59,447 nt of DNA from Apilactobacillus kunkeei DSM 12361 = ATCC 700308 (GCF_001281265.1 NZ_JXDB01000013.1:1-59447), one strand, 5' to 3'. Shown: positions 1 through 8,672, counted from the first letter of the stretch. Notes: generated by a model from the sequence alone, not told the origin. Made by a program: numbers and translations.

Positions 1-94
1 CCAATCCCCTGTAGAATACAGAAAATCAGTTGCCCAATTAAATAGTTAGAAAGCTGCTTTTATTTATTTGTTCAAAATAATAGTTGCAGTTCCA
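1..94 (+). mobile_element. 3' end of an IS3-family insertion sequence (left window edge)
   Basis: These 94 bases are the exact reverse complement of 59354-59447. They hold the end of a transposase reading frame (bases 2-49) and about 45 bases of terminal non-coding DNA that ends at ...GTTGCAGTTCCA. The identity with the other edge stops exactly at base 94, which marks the tip of the element: base 95 onward is unique DNA. The rest of the element lies outside the window. Confidence 0.8.
2..49 (+). CDS. IS3-family transposase, last 15 codons (partial)
   Basis: Reading from base 2 gives QSPVEYRKSVAQLNS and a TAG stop at 47-49. SPVEYR close to the C-terminus is characteristic of the IS3-family OrfB integrase-type transposase (DDE fold). 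The 5' part is beyond the window edge, so nothing can be said of the catalytic DDE residues or of whether the copy is intact. The same peptide is encoded in the opposite direction at the far end. Confidence 0.75.
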   Translation, partial: QSPVEYRKSVAQLNS

Positions 95-111
95 TTAATC
101 TAGCTCTTTTT

Positions 112-498
112 TTAATCATCTTTGCTGGGTAGAATCGATAAAAAGATATCAGATAATATTAATAAGATATCAATTGCTTGTAAATACCATGGTAGATGTT
201 TAATTGCATAAACAAGCAATGATGGTATTACGAATGTGATAATAACCAGATATGGGCTTATCCCAATATCTCGGAAACGCCTCACGTATTGAGAAATATT
301 GGGAATAATTGTTAATATTGAATAAACTATATAAATTTGAACACCTAGTTTATAATCGACTTGCTCAATTCCAGCGATAATTCCAGTGATGATTGTTAAT
401 CCTAAAAAACTCCACCAAAACTCTGATCTAGTACTACGACCTTTAAAATCAAAGTATCGGGTCCAATACATAGAAAATCCTTCAATAAAACTTAACAT
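112..498 (-). CDS. DUF805 family membrane protein
   Basis: A 128-residue protein with the DUF805 signature: an N-terminal YWTRYFDFKGRSTRSEFWW segment followed by hydrophobic helices and the conserved RRFRDIG motif. DUF805 proteins (E. coli YhaH type) are small integral membrane proteins of unknown function. An in-frame GTG lies one codon upstream at 501; the ATG at 498 fits the weak GGA element better. The insertion sequence end is only 17 bases beyond the stop codon, so the natural 3' end and terminator of this gene were probably displaced. A second DUF805 gene lies immediately upstream on the same strand, suggesting an old tandem duplication. Confidence 0.85.
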   Translation of the reverse strand: MLSFIEGFSMYWTRYFDFKGRSTRSEFWWSFLGLTIITGIIAGIEQVDYKLGVQIYIVYSILTIIPNISQYVRRFRDIGISPYLVIITFVIPSLLVYAIKHLPWYLQAIDILLILSDIFLSILPSKDD

Positions 499-576
499 CA
501 CTTCACATCCAAATTTACTTTCTATTTAATGTTACATTCGAAAAATATTGTACCACTAAATCTTTCATTTTGGCAC

Positions 577-603
577 AAAAAAAGAGCGTTTACACGCCCT
601 TTT
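577..603 (-). terminator. Intrinsic terminator after the second DUF805 gene
   Basis: On the minus strand a GGGCGT/ACGCTC stem (599-594 and 589-584) with a four-base loop is followed by a run of seven T residues. It lies directly after the stop codon at 614. Confidence 0.8.
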
Positions 604-613
604 TGATGTTTAA

Positions 614-1051
614 TTATTTTCTATCTTTGCTTGGCATTACTAAAATAATGAAACCAATGATTGAGATAATTAGAACTAGGGTTTGAACTAGTACGTGCTT
701 TTCGTATAAGTTTGATCTAGTTAATACAGCTGGAACCCCGTAGGTAATTAGTAGGAACCATGGAGTTACACCTGCGTCACGGTAACGACGGAAGTATAGT
801 GAAATGGTAGGAATTACTGATGCAATCCAGTATAGGATACATACTGCGATACCAATTAATGCAGCAATACCGAATGACTTGTCGGCATGGCCGGTTGCAA
901 ATGATGTAGCCACTGCTACACCACCGAATGCTAGTGCAAAGACTGCGTAGATAATGGAGTTAATTAAGAATACCCACCAGAATTCTGATCTGGTACTTAC
1001 TCCAGTAAAGTTAAAGTAGTTTTTCCAAAATTGTTTGTATGCTTTAATCAT
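614..1051 (-). CDS. DUF805 family membrane protein
   Basis: A 145-residue DUF805 protein beginning MIKAYKQFWKNYFNF, with STRSEFWW, several hydrophobic segments and RRYRDAGVTP, ending MPSKDRK. The upstream neighbour in the same direction ends in the closely similar SILPSKDD, so the two are paralogues. A longer open frame exists to 1114, but the ATG at 1051 is preceded by a strong AAAGGGGA ribosome-binding site and matches the family N-terminus. Function is unknown for the family. It is transcribed divergently from the TM2 gene at 1197 and closed by its own terminator. Confidence 0.85.
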   Translation of the reverse strand: MIKAYKQFWKNYFNFTGVSTRSEFWWVFLINSIIYAVFALAFGGVAVATSFATGHADKSFGIAALIGIAVCILYWIASVIPTISLYFRRYRDAGVTPWFLLITYGVPAVLTRSNLYEKHVLVQTLVLIISIIGFIILVMPSKDRK

Positions 1052-1196
1052 AATTATATTTCCCCTTTTTTCATATTCTATGTACATATTAATTAATCGC
1101 TTACAAAAAATCAATTTAAGAAATTATTAAGAATGCTTCGGATTATCTAATAATGATATAATTGAAGATACACGAGATATTTAGGGGGATTTTCAT

Positions 1197-1826
1197 ATGA
1201 ACAATGTCGATATTTTAGAACAACAAGTTTTCGCTGCACGTAAGAAATTATCTACTCAGGAACAACTAATGGTAAACGATTATGTAGAAAATAATGCCAT
1301 TAGCCCGGTGGCCGCATGGTTGCTATGGGTATTTTTAGGAGAATTCGGTGCACACCGTTTCCTATTTAAGAAGCCCTATGCTGCTTTAATGCTAATCCTA
1401 GAAATAATTGGATGGGTCACAATCTTCTTTATCATCGGTCTTGGTTTTCTAAGTGCCGTATGGATCTGGTGGATTGTCGATGCCTTCTCAATCCAATCAT
1501 GGTTAAAGGAAAGCCGTCTACAAGCTGCATACAAAGGAATCACCCAAGTAACTGGTAAATCAGTGGAAGAATTAAGTGGTATTAACTACTCTTCATTTAA
1601 TGGTGCTTCTTTTGTAAATTACAGCAACCAACCCCAACAACCAACTCAAGGTCAAGATCAAAATAATTTTGATCCTAACACTGGTCAACCTATCAACAAC
1701 CAACCAGTAAATAATCAAACATCTTCAGCAAATGTTGAACCACAACAAAGTAATAATTCAACAAATTCTCAATCATCTAACGATACAGATGGCGATTTTA
1801 CTGACTTCAGCAAACCAAAAGAATAA
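1197..1826 (+). CDS. TM2 domain membrane protein with Gln/Asn/Ser-rich tail
   Basis: 209 residues. About residues 35-95 form a TM2 domain: two hydrophobic helices with the typical GEFGAHRFLFKKPYAAL segment between them and WIWWIVDAF at the end of the second. The N-terminal 35 residues are charged and helical-looking. The last 80 residues are low complexity, dominated by Q, N and S. TM2 proteins are widespread and mostly unstudied; no enzymatic role is claimed. The start ATG has a TTTAGGGGGA ribosome-binding site, nearly the same leader as the DUF4190-like gene at 3631. Single gene followed by a strong terminator. Confidence 0.85.
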   Translation: MNNVDILEQQVFAARKKLSTQEQLMVNDYVENNAISPVAAWLLWVFLGEFGAHRFLFKKPYAALMLILEIIGWVTIFFIIGLGFLSAVWIWWIVDAFSIQSWLKESRLQAAYKGITQVTGKSVEELSGINYSSFNGASFVNYSNQPQQPTQGQDQNNFDPNTGQPINNQPVNNQTSSANVEPQQSNNSTNSQSSNDTDGDFTDFSKPKE

Positions 1827-1834
1827 CGTTTTGA

Positions 1835-1866
1835 GAGCTTCCAAAAAAATTGGAAGCTTTTTTTGT
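1835..1866 (+). terminator. Intrinsic terminator after TM2 gene
   Basis: A stem of GAGAGCTTCC pairing with GGAAGCTTTT around an A-rich loop, followed by T residues, starts nine bases after the TM2 stop codon. Confidence 0.85.
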
Positions 1867-1879
1867 TGCATTATTTTTG

Positions 1880-1916
1880 TTAACCTGTTATCTTATATGT
1901 AACATGTTAATTATAA
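1880..1916 (+). promoter_or_regulatory. Candidate promoter/operator of the qorB-like and Rrf2 pair
   Basis: Upstream of the 1945 start sit inverted TGTTA (1886-1890) and TAACA (1900-1904) arms and further GTTAA repeats, followed by a TATAAA hexamer at 1912-1917. The cluster of related half-sites close to the promoter suggests an operator, possibly for the Rrf2 protein encoded by the second gene of the unit. No published site was matched. Confidence 0.3.
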
Positions 1917-1944
1917 AGTAACAACTAGAAAGGTTGATGAAATT

Positions 1945-2799
1945 ATGAAATACGCAATTAGTGCTGTTACCGGTAATTTCGGTAAAGAAGCAATCAAAGT
2001 TTTAATGAAAAACGTCCACAGATCAGATATCGTGGCTCTAGCAAGAAATGTAGAAAAGGCTGAAAAACAACTTCCAGCTGGCCTAGACGTCCGTCCATTC
2101 GATTACGGTAATCCTGATCAAATGGCAGAATCACTTGAAGGTATCGACAAGTTATTGTTTGTGTCATCACAACCAAACCCTGTCCTACCTCGTATGACTC
2201 AACACCAAAATGTTATCGATGCTGCTAAAAAAGCTGGTGTAGAATTCATTGTTTACACTAGTTTCCCACACGCAGAAACAGCTGATAACTTCTTATCACA
2301 TGATCACACTCAAACAGAAGCAGCTATCAAGGAAAGTGGTATTGCTCACGCATTCGTTCGTAACAACTGGTATTTAGAAAACGAAGCCACTGTTTTAAAA
2401 CCTGCCAGTGAGGGTCAACCATTCGTATACGGTGCCGGCGACGGTCACGTTGGTTGGGCATTAGAATCAGAATACGCTGAAGGTGCAGTTCGTGTCCTAT
2501 TAAGCAAGTCACCAAAAGAAATATATGAATTCGCTGGTGAATCTCGTACTTACGCTGATTTAGCTGAAGCATTAAAGAATGCTACTGGAAAGGACTTTCC
2601 TGTTATTTCTGCTTCAGCTGAGGACTACAAGAAAGGCTTGAAGGATGCTGGATTAGATGATGCAACAGTTGAAATGGTATCAGATATTCAATCATTAATC
2701 GCTGATGGTCAATTAGACGAAGATACAAATGATTTAACTGCTGTGATTAGTCATTCACTTACACCAATTGAAGAAGCAATCAAGAAGGTAATCAAGTAA
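1945..2799 (+). CDS. NmrA-like NAD(P)H:quinone oxidoreductase (QorB/YtfG type)
   Basis: 284 residues. An atypical short-chain dehydrogenase with the N-terminal Rossmann motif VTGNFGKEA (family form TGATGxLG), followed by ALARNVEKA and the FVSSQPNP segment typical of the QorB/YtfG group of NmrA-like proteins. These proteins bind NADPH and either reduce quinones or act as redox sensors. The active-site Tyr-x-x-x-Lys of classical SDRs is not required in this group. It overlaps the following Rrf2 regulator by one base (TAATG), so the two are cotranscribed and translationally coupled; this suggests that the reductase responds to electrophile or redox stress through that regulator. Precise substrate is unknown. 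Confidence 0.75.
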   Translation: MKYAISAVTGNFGKEAIKVLMKNVHRSDIVALARNVEKAEKQLPAGLDVRPFDYGNPDQMAESLEGIDKLLFVSSQPNPVLPRMTQHQNVIDAAKKAGVEFIVYTSFPHAETADNFLSHDHTQTEAAIKESGIAHAFVRNNWYLENEATVLKPASEGQPFVYGAGDGHVGWALESEYAEGAVRVLLSKSPKEIYEFAGESRTYADLAEALKNATGKDFPVISASAEDYKKGLKDAGLDDATVEMVSDIQSLIADGQLDEDTNDLTAVISHSLTPIEEAIKKVIK

Positions 2800-3236
2800 T
2801 GAAGTATTCACATCGTTTGAGTGATGCTGTTCATATTTTGACCTACATTGGCGCTTCTGAAATCGTAGAAGATGATTTATCAAGTCGCGCAATCGCTGGT
2901 AGCATTAATTCCAATCCAAGCCTTGTCCGTCGTTTAATGTCGTCCCTAAAAAATGCTGGATTAATCACAAGCGAACCCGGACGCGCTGCTGTATCGTTAA
3001 GTAAGCCAACTAATGAAATTACCCTTCTCGATGTTTACAAGGCAATCGAAGAACCCGATTTATTCCATGTTGATGAAGAAACTAATCAACAATGTCCAAT
3101 CGGCGCAAATATTCAATCTGCTTTGCATAAAGCATACAATGAAGTTCAACAACAAGCAGAATCCGAAATGAGCAAAATTACTCTAGCAGATATAGTAAAA
3201 GATGTTGTTGACGGCAATAAAAAAACACTATCCTAA
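2799..3236 (+). CDS. Rrf2 family transcriptional regulator
   Basis: 145 residues with an N-terminal winged helix (YSHRLSDAVHILTYI, then SSRAIAGSINSNPSLVRRLMSSLKNAGLITSEPGRAAVSL), the hallmark layout of Rrf2 proteins. Members of this family (IscR, NsrR, CymR, SaiR) sense iron-sulfur clusters, NO, cysteine or redox state. Only one cysteine is present, in QQCPIG near residue 105, so an IscR-like three-cysteine cluster site is absent; a one-cysteine redox switch as in YwnA/SaiR-like members is possible. It starts within the stop codon of the quinone-reductase-like gene, which is the likely target together with itself. Confidence 0.85.
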   Translation: MKYSHRLSDAVHILTYIGASEIVEDDLSSRAIAGSINSNPSLVRRLMSSLKNAGLITSEPGRAAVSLSKPTNEITLLDVYKAIEEPDLFHVDEETNQQCPIGANIQSALHKAYNEVQQQAESEMSKITLADIVKDVVDGNKKTLS

Positions 3237-3254
3237 CGGATAGTGCTTTTTTAA
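3226..3254 (+). terminator. Terminator overlapping the rrf2 stop codon
   Basis: CACTATCC pairs with GGATAGTG and is followed by CTTTTTT. The stop codon TAA of the regulator sits in the loop, so the last codons form the 5' arm. Confidence 0.85.
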
Positions 3255-3307
3255 ATATGTACTTACTTTAATCATTGATAAAATCAAGTACCTTTATCTT
3301 ACAAATA

Positions 3308-3631
3308 TTAAGCTAATGCTGCACCAATAAATGATAGTACGAACAAGATAAAGATAATACCAATAAATGAAATAATAGTACCAGCAATTGCAAGACCTTT
3401 AGGTTGCTTAAATAAACCAATAATTGAGAAGATGGCACCTAATAACCATACAATAAAGTCAACAAATGGAATCCATGAAGTAACCAATAAAGCGATTAAT
3501 GATAATACGAAACCGGCAGTACCGATACCATTAGCCTTAGCTTGGTTGATGTAAATTGATTGGTTACCACCGTTTGGTTGACCATTTTGTTGTTGAAAAT
3601 CTGGTTGTTGGTTGTTTGAACCGTTATCCAT
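3308..3631 (-). CDS. DUF4190-like small membrane protein
   Basis: 107 residues. The first 35 are hydrophilic and Q/N/G-rich; the rest form two hydrophobic helices separated by FKQPKG, matching the two-helix DUF4190 pattern (GxxSLxxLLVTSW...GLFKQPKGLAIAGTIISFIGIIF). The frame stays open to 3730, but the ATG at 3631 has a strong TTTAGGGGGATTTTTCAT leader. That leader and the Q/N-rich segment resemble the TM2 protein at 1197, hinting at a shared role in the envelope; the function is unknown. Confidence 0.7.
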   Translation of the reverse strand: MDNGSNNQQPDFQQQNGQPNGGNQSIYINQAKANGIGTAGFVLSLIALLVTSWIPFVDFIVWLLGAIFSIIGLFKQPKGLAIAGTIISFIGIIFILFVLSFIGAALA

Positions 3632-3764
3632 TATGAAAAATCCCCCTAAATATAAATAAAAATAATTACATCTAATCGTTTTATAATTATTTCTTAACAT
3701 AATAATAACCAAAAATAGACATAGGGTCAATTTTTTCTTATATTAAATTTACATTTTGTTTATT

Positions 3765-4991
3765 TTACATGTACCCATGATTAAAGTTTCTTAGTTTCTT
3801 TAGCGTTAACATTGAAACGACTGCAATTAGATACATTAGTGACATGAATACCATAATTTCGATCAATGAGAACTTAGCCATTAATAGTCCCATCAACACT
3901 GGCGAAAAACCACCTACAGATTTACCGATTGCCATAATCATGTTATTTGCTGTGGTTCTAATGTTGGTAGGATATAATCGACTAATAATGGCACCAAAAC
4001 CACCATAGAAACCTGCTGCAAAGAATCCTGCTAGCGCACTAAACACTAGTAACGTCATGGCACTATGAGAAATTGCAATACCATAAATTGCCACAGCTGC
4101 AGACAACATAAAGAACGCAAAGGCAACTCTGGGACCAATTTTATCCATAATGTAACCAAAACTAATCATTCCCAAACTGATACCAACGATTGTCGCAATC
4201 ATCCATAGTGACGACTTTGAAATTGAAACATGAAGTTGTTTTTGCATAATTGTTGGTAACCAAATCATTAATCCATAGTAACCAGCGTTTTCAACAATTA
4301 CCATAATGGTGATGACAATCGTTTGCCATGCTAGTTGTGGCGTCTTAAATAGTTCAGAAAATGACACATGTGGAAGCTTGTGATTTTTCTGAACTTCAGC
4401 TTCATAAACCGGACTTTCCTTTAGGTGACGACGAATGAAATATGCTAATGCAACTGGAATTAATCCAAATAGGAATAATGTGTTCCAACCAAACATCGGA
4501 AGAACAATCGAAGCTATAATAGCAGCCATGATTCCACCCATTTGACCACCGGCGGCTGAGAAAGAAATAATCTTGCCCACCTTAAATCCTTGGAAATGTT
4601 CAGAAATCAATGACACCCCTGCACCAAATTCTCCACCAGATCCAACTCCAGCTAAAAATCTTAGTAGATAAATTTCATAAATGTTGTGAGCAAAGAATAA
4701 TAATCCAGTAGCAAGAGCAAATAAGAAAATTGTATGTGAGAAGATTTTGACACGACCAAATCGATCGGCCAAAATTCCGAATAACAACCCACCAAATAGT
4801 TTACCTAAATTGGTAATAGTTGAAGTAAGTCCAGCTGCGGCAGGACTAATATGTAAACTCAAAATCATCGACGATAGCGCAAAAGATAAGAACATGCTAT
4901 CCATATTTTCTAGCGCAAAACCAACAGTGGTAGAGGCTAGCGTCTTTTTTTGATCAAAACTAAAATGCTTTGATTCGTTAATGACATCCAT
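3765..4991 (-). CDS. MFS transporter, metabolite:H+ symporter type
   Basis: 408 residues with twelve predicted membrane helices. The loop between helices 2 and 3 holds the MFS motif GILADRFGRVK, and a second related copy GYIMDKIGPRV follows helix 8. The helix 1 region FALENMDSMFLSFAL and the LLRFLAGVGSGGEFGAGVSLISEHF segment resemble the sugar-phosphate, metabolite:H+ and aromatic acid:H+ symporter groups (NiaP/AAHS-like). It therefore probably imports a small organic acid or vitamin by proton symport; the substrate cannot be read from the sequence. A GAGGAG ribosome-binding site precedes the start, and a perfect 18-base palindrome lies in its promoter. Confidence 0.75.
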   Translation of the reverse strand: MDVINESKHFSFDQKKTLASTTVGFALENMDSMFLSFALSSMILSLHISPAAAGLTSTITNLGKLFGGLLFGILADRFGRVKIFSHTIFLFALATGLLFFAHNIYEIYLLRFLAGVGSGGEFGAGVSLISEHFQGFKVGKIISFSAAGGQMGGIMAAIIASIVLPMFGWNTLFLFGLIPVALAYFIRRHLKESPVYEAEVQKNHKLPHVSFSELFKTPQLAWQTIVITIMVIVENAGYYGLMIWLPTIMQKQLHVSISKSSLWMIATIVGISLGMISFGYIMDKIGPRVAFAFFMLSAAVAIYGIAISHSAMTLLVFSALAGFFAAGFYGGFGAIISRLYPTNIRTTANNMIMAIGKSVGGFSPVLMGLLMAKFSLIEIMVFMSLMYLIAVVSMLTLKKLRNFNHGYM

Positions 4992-5042
4992 TTAAAAGCT
5001 CCTCTTTTCGTTAAATAACGAACATTAATTGTATTTCCTTTT

Positions 5043-5060
5043 ATAATATACGTATATTAT
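5043..5060. promoter_or_regulatory. 18-base perfect palindrome overlapping the MFS promoter
   Basis: ATAATATACGTATATTAT is self-complementary over all 18 bases. On the minus strand TTGCCA, a 17-base spacer and CATAAT form a sigma-A promoter for the MFS gene whose -10 box enters this palindrome. A repressor site is the natural reading; the regulator is not in the immediate neighbourhood. Confidence 0.5.
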
Positions 5061-5148
5061 GCTACTGTATTGAAAAAATGGCAATGTTTTTATATTTTTA
5101 TCTACATTTAATATATGGATAATTAGACGCCATTAGAAATATTCCAAT

Positions 5149-5183
5149 AAAAAAGGATGATTAACTAATTAATCATCCTTTTT
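5149..5183 (-). terminator. Terminator overlapping the end of the DUF1003 gene
   Basis: AAAAAGGATGATTA and TAATCATCCTTTTT form a long stem with a six-base loop. The stop codon and last codons of the DUF1003 gene are in one arm. The run of A and T on both sides makes it usable in both directions. Confidence 0.85.
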
Positions 5184-5759
5184 GTTTTCCAAATTATTTT
5201 CAATATTTTGTTCTCTTTGTGAAGCTTCGATACGAATTAACATTTCCATTTGTAATTGATTCAACTGACTTTGATGCTTGTTATATTTTGTTTGTAAATC
5301 AACCTTGGCATGTAATAACTTTAATTCTTCTTCTGAACGTAGGTTAACGTGGTAATCATTTCTACGGTCTAAATCATCTTTTTCTCCAGCACGGTTTTGA
5401 CTCATCATAATGATAGGTGCTTGAATTGCAGAAATACATGAAAGTGCCAAATTCAAAAGAATGAATGGATATGGATCAAAATGCCAACCGAATAATTGCA
5501 TAACATTAATAATCATCCAACCAACTAAAAAGATAATAAAAGAGATTACAAACCCCCATGAACCACCAACTTTAGCTACTTGATCAGCCAGTTTTTTCCC
5601 AAACGTGTAGTTTTCTTGAAGTGCCTTATCGGCATCAATTACTTTAAAATCTTCGTTATTAATTTTTTGAGTTAAACGACGATCAATTTTATTAAACGCG
5701 GCCTCATCTTTTTGCATTGCTTTTTTAATATCAGCATATTGTTGTGCGTAATTTTCCAT
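5169..5759 (-). CDS. DUF1003 family membrane protein
   Basis: 196 residues. An N-terminal charged region is followed by two hydrophobic helices (WGFVISFIIFLVGWMIINV and FILLNLALSCISAIQAPIIMMSQNR), then the conserved DDLDRRNDYHVNLRSEEELKLLHAKVD motif of DUF1003 and a Gln/Glu-rich coiled-coil tail. Family function is unknown; some members are associated with cyclic nucleotide or metal transport, without proof. The ATG at 5759 is chosen because GGAG sits eight bases upstream; the frame is open to 5789. It is a single gene between the pur terminator and its own terminator. Confidence 0.85.
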   Translation of the reverse strand: MENYAQQYADIKKAMQKDEAAFNKIDRRLTQKINNEDFKVIDADKALQENYTFGKKLADQVAKVGGSWGFVISFIIFLVGWMIINVMQLFGWHFDPYPFILLNLALSCISAIQAPIIMMSQNRAGEKDDLDRRNDYHVNLRSEEELKLLHAKVDLQTKYNKHQSQLNQLQMEMLIRIEASQREQNIENNLENKKDD

Positions 5760-5834
5760 TATTTCAACTCCTAAAATATGTATAAACAAAAGTCTATACT
5801 TTATTCACAAGATATACAAAGATAAAATCTTACA

Positions 5835-5868
5835 GTAAAAAAGCTATGGTATAGACCATAGCTTTTTA
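5835..5868 (-). terminator. Terminator of the pur operon
   Basis: AAAAAGCTATGGT pairs with ACCATAGCTTTTT around ATAG just beyond the purD stop codon. It ends the eleven-gene purine transcript. Confidence 0.9.
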
Positions 5869-5869
5869 C

Positions 5870-7126
5870 TTATCTAAATGCTTTGTCACCGATATCAGTT
5901 CGGTACGAATAATCGTTTGTATTAACGTTGTCAGCAATTGCTTGATTAACTAATTTTTGTGCCTTTTTTAAGTCTTTATTCGAAGTAATTACCATCATAA
6001 TACGTCCACCATAACTAACTAGTTGTTCATCTTGTTCTTCTACTCCCGCATAAACTACCGCAAGTTTATCATCGCTAAATTGAGGTAGTGTTAATCCGTT
6101 TTTATGGTTACCAGGGTACCCCTTAGCGGCTAGGACGTTACCAAGGAAGTATCGGTCGGTTTGCCAATCAACGTTTTGTTCTTGATGGTTCATTAGTTTG
6201 ACAATCACATCCCCCAAATCACCTTGTAATTGTGGCAAGATGACTTGAGTTTCCGGATCACCCATTCGAACGTTGAATTCGATTACTTTAACACCATCTT
6301 TAGTCAAAATTAATCCAGCGTATAGAAAACCTTGGAACAAAATGCCTCGTTTGTGCATTTCATCCAACACGGGTCTAATCACCTTCACTAATCCTTCGTT
6401 TAAGACGTTATCACGAAATTGCGGAAGTGGACTGTATGCGCCCATTCCACCAGTATTGGGGCCCTTATCACCATCATAGATGCGCTTGTGATCTTGAGCT
6501 AATGGCATGGTTATGATATCCAATCCGTTTACCATTACAATCATCGAAAATTCTTGACCTTCCAGGTATTCTTCAATCAGGATTTCTTGGTGAACGTTAT
6601 TATCATAGATTGAAGACAATGTTTCTTTGGCTTCTGCTAAGTCTTTAATGATGAAAACACCTTTTCCAGCAGCCAAACCGTTTAATTTCACAACAACTGG
6701 AAAATCATGTTCCTCCAAGTATTTGATAGATTCATCATAATTACTAAAAGTAGCATAGGCAGCTGTTGGGACACCAGCTGATTTCATCACTTCTTTAGCG
6801 AACTCCTTAGAGCTTTCCAATTGAGCAGCCTCTTTATTGGGGCCAAAAACCTTCAAACCAGCATTGGTAAATCTGTCAACAATGCCATCACTAAGTGGTT
6901 TTTCGGGACCGATTACCGTCCAATCAATTTGATTATCCAAGGCAAATTCAATTAGAACATCGAAATCTAGTTCTTCAATATCTAAGGTTTGAACCCTATC
7001 GATTACATTCATCATGGGATTACCAGGTGCTACAAAAACTTCTCGATTGACGTTCTTAGCTAAACTTTGTGCCATCGCATATTCGCGACCGCCTGAACCA
7101 ATCAATAACCATTTTTCCATCTTCAT
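5870..7126 (-). CDS. purD: Phosphoribosylamine-glycine ligase (GARS)
   Basis: About 418 residues. Joins glycine to 5-phosphoribosylamine with ATP, the second step of purine synthesis. The N-terminus WLLIGSGGREYAMAQSL is the family signature (usually GSGGREHALAW). The ATP-grasp core shows VVKLNGLAAGKGVFI, a HKRIYDGDKGPNTGGMGAYSP loop and FNVRMGDPETQ at the metal site. Three in-frame ATGs (7129, 7126, 7120) follow a GTGAGG element; 7126 has the best spacing, while 7120 matches the family start best. It is the last gene of the operon, nine to twelve bases after purH. Confidence 0.95.
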   Translation of the reverse strand: MKMEKWLLIGSGGREYAMAQSLAKNVNREVFVAPGNPMMNVIDRVQTLDIEELDFDVLIEFALDNQIDWTVIGPEKPLSDGIVDRFTNAGLKVFGPNKEAAQLESSKEFAKEVMKSAGVPTAAYATFSNYDESIKYLEEHDFPVVVKLNGLAAGKGVFIIKDLAEAKETLSSIYDNNVHQEILIEEYLEGQEFSMIVMVNGLDIITMPLAQDHKRIYDGDKGPNTGGMGAYSPLPQFRDNVLNEGLVKVIRPVLDEMHKRGILFQGFLYAGLILTKDGVKVIEFNVRMGDPETQVILPQLQGDLGDVIVKLMNHQEQNVDWQTDRYFLGNVLAAKGYPGNHKNGLTLPQFSDDKLAVVYAGVEEQDEQLVSYGGRIMMVITSNKDLKKAQKLVNQAIADNVNTNDYSYRTDIGDKAFR

Positions 7127-7138
7127 CATAACCTCACT

Positions 7139-8671
7139 CTAGTGTTTGAAATGACGGTTGCCACTAAATACAAGGGCAATACCTAACTCGTCTGCTTTAT
7201 CAATTGAATCTTGATCGCGAATACTTCCACCGGGTTCAACAATTGCTGTGATACCATGTTTTGCGGCAAATTCAACACAGTCATCCATTGGAAAGTATGC
7301 ATCTGAACCTAATACTGCGTTTGCATAATCAGGCTTAGTTTCAGCCTTCTTGATAGCAATCTTAGTTGAATCAATACGGTTAGGTTGACCAGAACCAACA
7401 CCTAAGGTCTGATGGTCGGTGGTAACTACGATTGCATTACTTTTAACGTGCTTAACAGCGTTTTGAGCAAATGCTAAAGCCTTCATTTGCTTTTCAGTTG
7501 GTTGTTTCTTTGAGACAACTTTGTATTCCGTTGGTTCTTCATGAAGTAAGTCACGTTCTTGAACTAACATTCCACCTAGCACACTTACTAAATCTTTCTT
7601 GTCAGGGTTAATCTTATCGAAATCAACAGTTAATAGACGGATGTTTTTCTTCTTAGCTAATACGTCGTAAGCTTCGTCAGTAAATGATGGAGCAATTACT
7701 ATTTCCAAGAAGATAGCGTGCATCTTTTCGGCTGTTGCTAGGTCAACTTCTCGGTTTAAAGCGATGATTCCACCAAAGATTGAAGTTGAATCTGATTCAT
7801 AAGCTAGGTTCCAAGCAGTTAGCAAGTCATCTGCAGTTCCAATACCACATGGGTTCATGTGCTTTAATGCCACAACAGTAGCTTGATCTGGAAATTCTGC
7901 GACAATACGAAGGGCGGCGTCTGCATCCCTAACGTTGTTGTATGATAGCTTCTTACCATGTAATTGTTTTGCATTAGCTAGCGAATATTTTTCAGGAATT
8001 GGTTCCTTGTAGTATGCCGCTTTTTGGTGACTGTTTTCACCGTAACGCATTGCTTCTACCTTTTCATATGTGAAAGTTAGCTTTTCTGGGAATTCTTCTT
8101 TGGTTAGGTAGTTGGCGATTAAAGCATCGTAAGCAGCAGTATGTCTAAATACCTTCGCTGCCAAACCGCTTCTGTATTCAGCATCAATTTCATCGGCGTC
8201 GTATCTTGCAATGTAGTCGTCATAGTCAGATACATCAGTAATTACGATCACGTCTTGGCTGTTCTTAGCAGCGGCTCTTAGCATTGAAGGACCACCGATA
8301 TCAATATTTTCAATTGCATCGGCATATGTAACGTCTGGTTTTTCAATTGTTTCTTTAAATGGATACAAATTGACACAGACCAAATCGATTAATCCAATAT
8401 TTTGTTCCTTTAGTTGTTGCATGTGTTCTTGATTGTCGCGACGAGCAAGAATTCCAGCGTGAATACGAGGATGTAATGTCTTCACACGACCATCTAGCAT
8501 TTCTGAAAAATTAGTAATTTCTTCAACAGCGATCGCATCAACACCATTGTCCAATAATGTCTTCAATGTTCCACCAGTTGAGACAATATCGTAATCGCGT
8601 TGTTCTAGTTGCTTGGCAAATTCAACAATTCCATTCTTATCTGAGACACTTATCAATGCTAACTTTTTCAA
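7139..8671 (-). CDS. purH: Bifunctional AICAR transformylase / IMP cyclohydrolase
   Basis: 510 residues, the usual length. Carries out the last two steps to IMP. Residues 1-about 190 form the IMP cyclohydrolase (MGS-like) domain with [26 protein letters not shown] and [16 protein letters not shown]. The remainder is the AICAR transformylase with [25 protein letters not shown] and the C-terminal [25 protein letters not shown] motif. One base separates it from purN. It uses 10-formyl-tetrahydrofolate, as does purN. Confidence 0.97.
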   Translation of the reverse strand: MKKLALISVSDKNGIVEFAKQLEQRDYDIVSTGGTLKTLLDNGVDAIAVEEITNFSEMLDGRVKTLHPRIHAGILARRDNQEHMQQLKEQNIGLIDLVCVNLYPFKETIEKPDVTYADAIENIDIGGPSMLRAAAKNSQDVIVITDVSDYDDYIARYDADEIDAEYRSGLAAKVFRHTAAYDALIANYLTKEEFPEKLTFTYEKVEAMRYGENSHQKAAYYKEPIPEKYSLANAKQLHGKKLSYNNVRDADAALRIVAEFPDQATVVALKHMNPCGIGTADDLLTAWNLAYESDSTSIFGGIIALNREVDLATAEKMHAIFLEIVIAPSFTDEAYDVLAKKKNIRLLTVDFDKINPDKKDLVSVLGGMLVQERDLLHEEPTEYKVVSKKQPTEKQMKALAFAQNAVKHVKSNAIVVTTDHQTLGVGSGQPNRIDSTKIAIKKAETKPDYANAVLGSDAYFPMDDCVEFAAKHGITAIVEPGGSIRDQDSIDKADELGIALVFSGNRHFKH

Positions 8672-8672
8672 T

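Noticed and set aside
4747-4953. Plus-strand frame inside the MFS gene
   Set aside because: Antisense shadow of a clear transporter gene; no start signals. The same applies to other antisense frames in pur genes, pepN, katA and the ABC genes.
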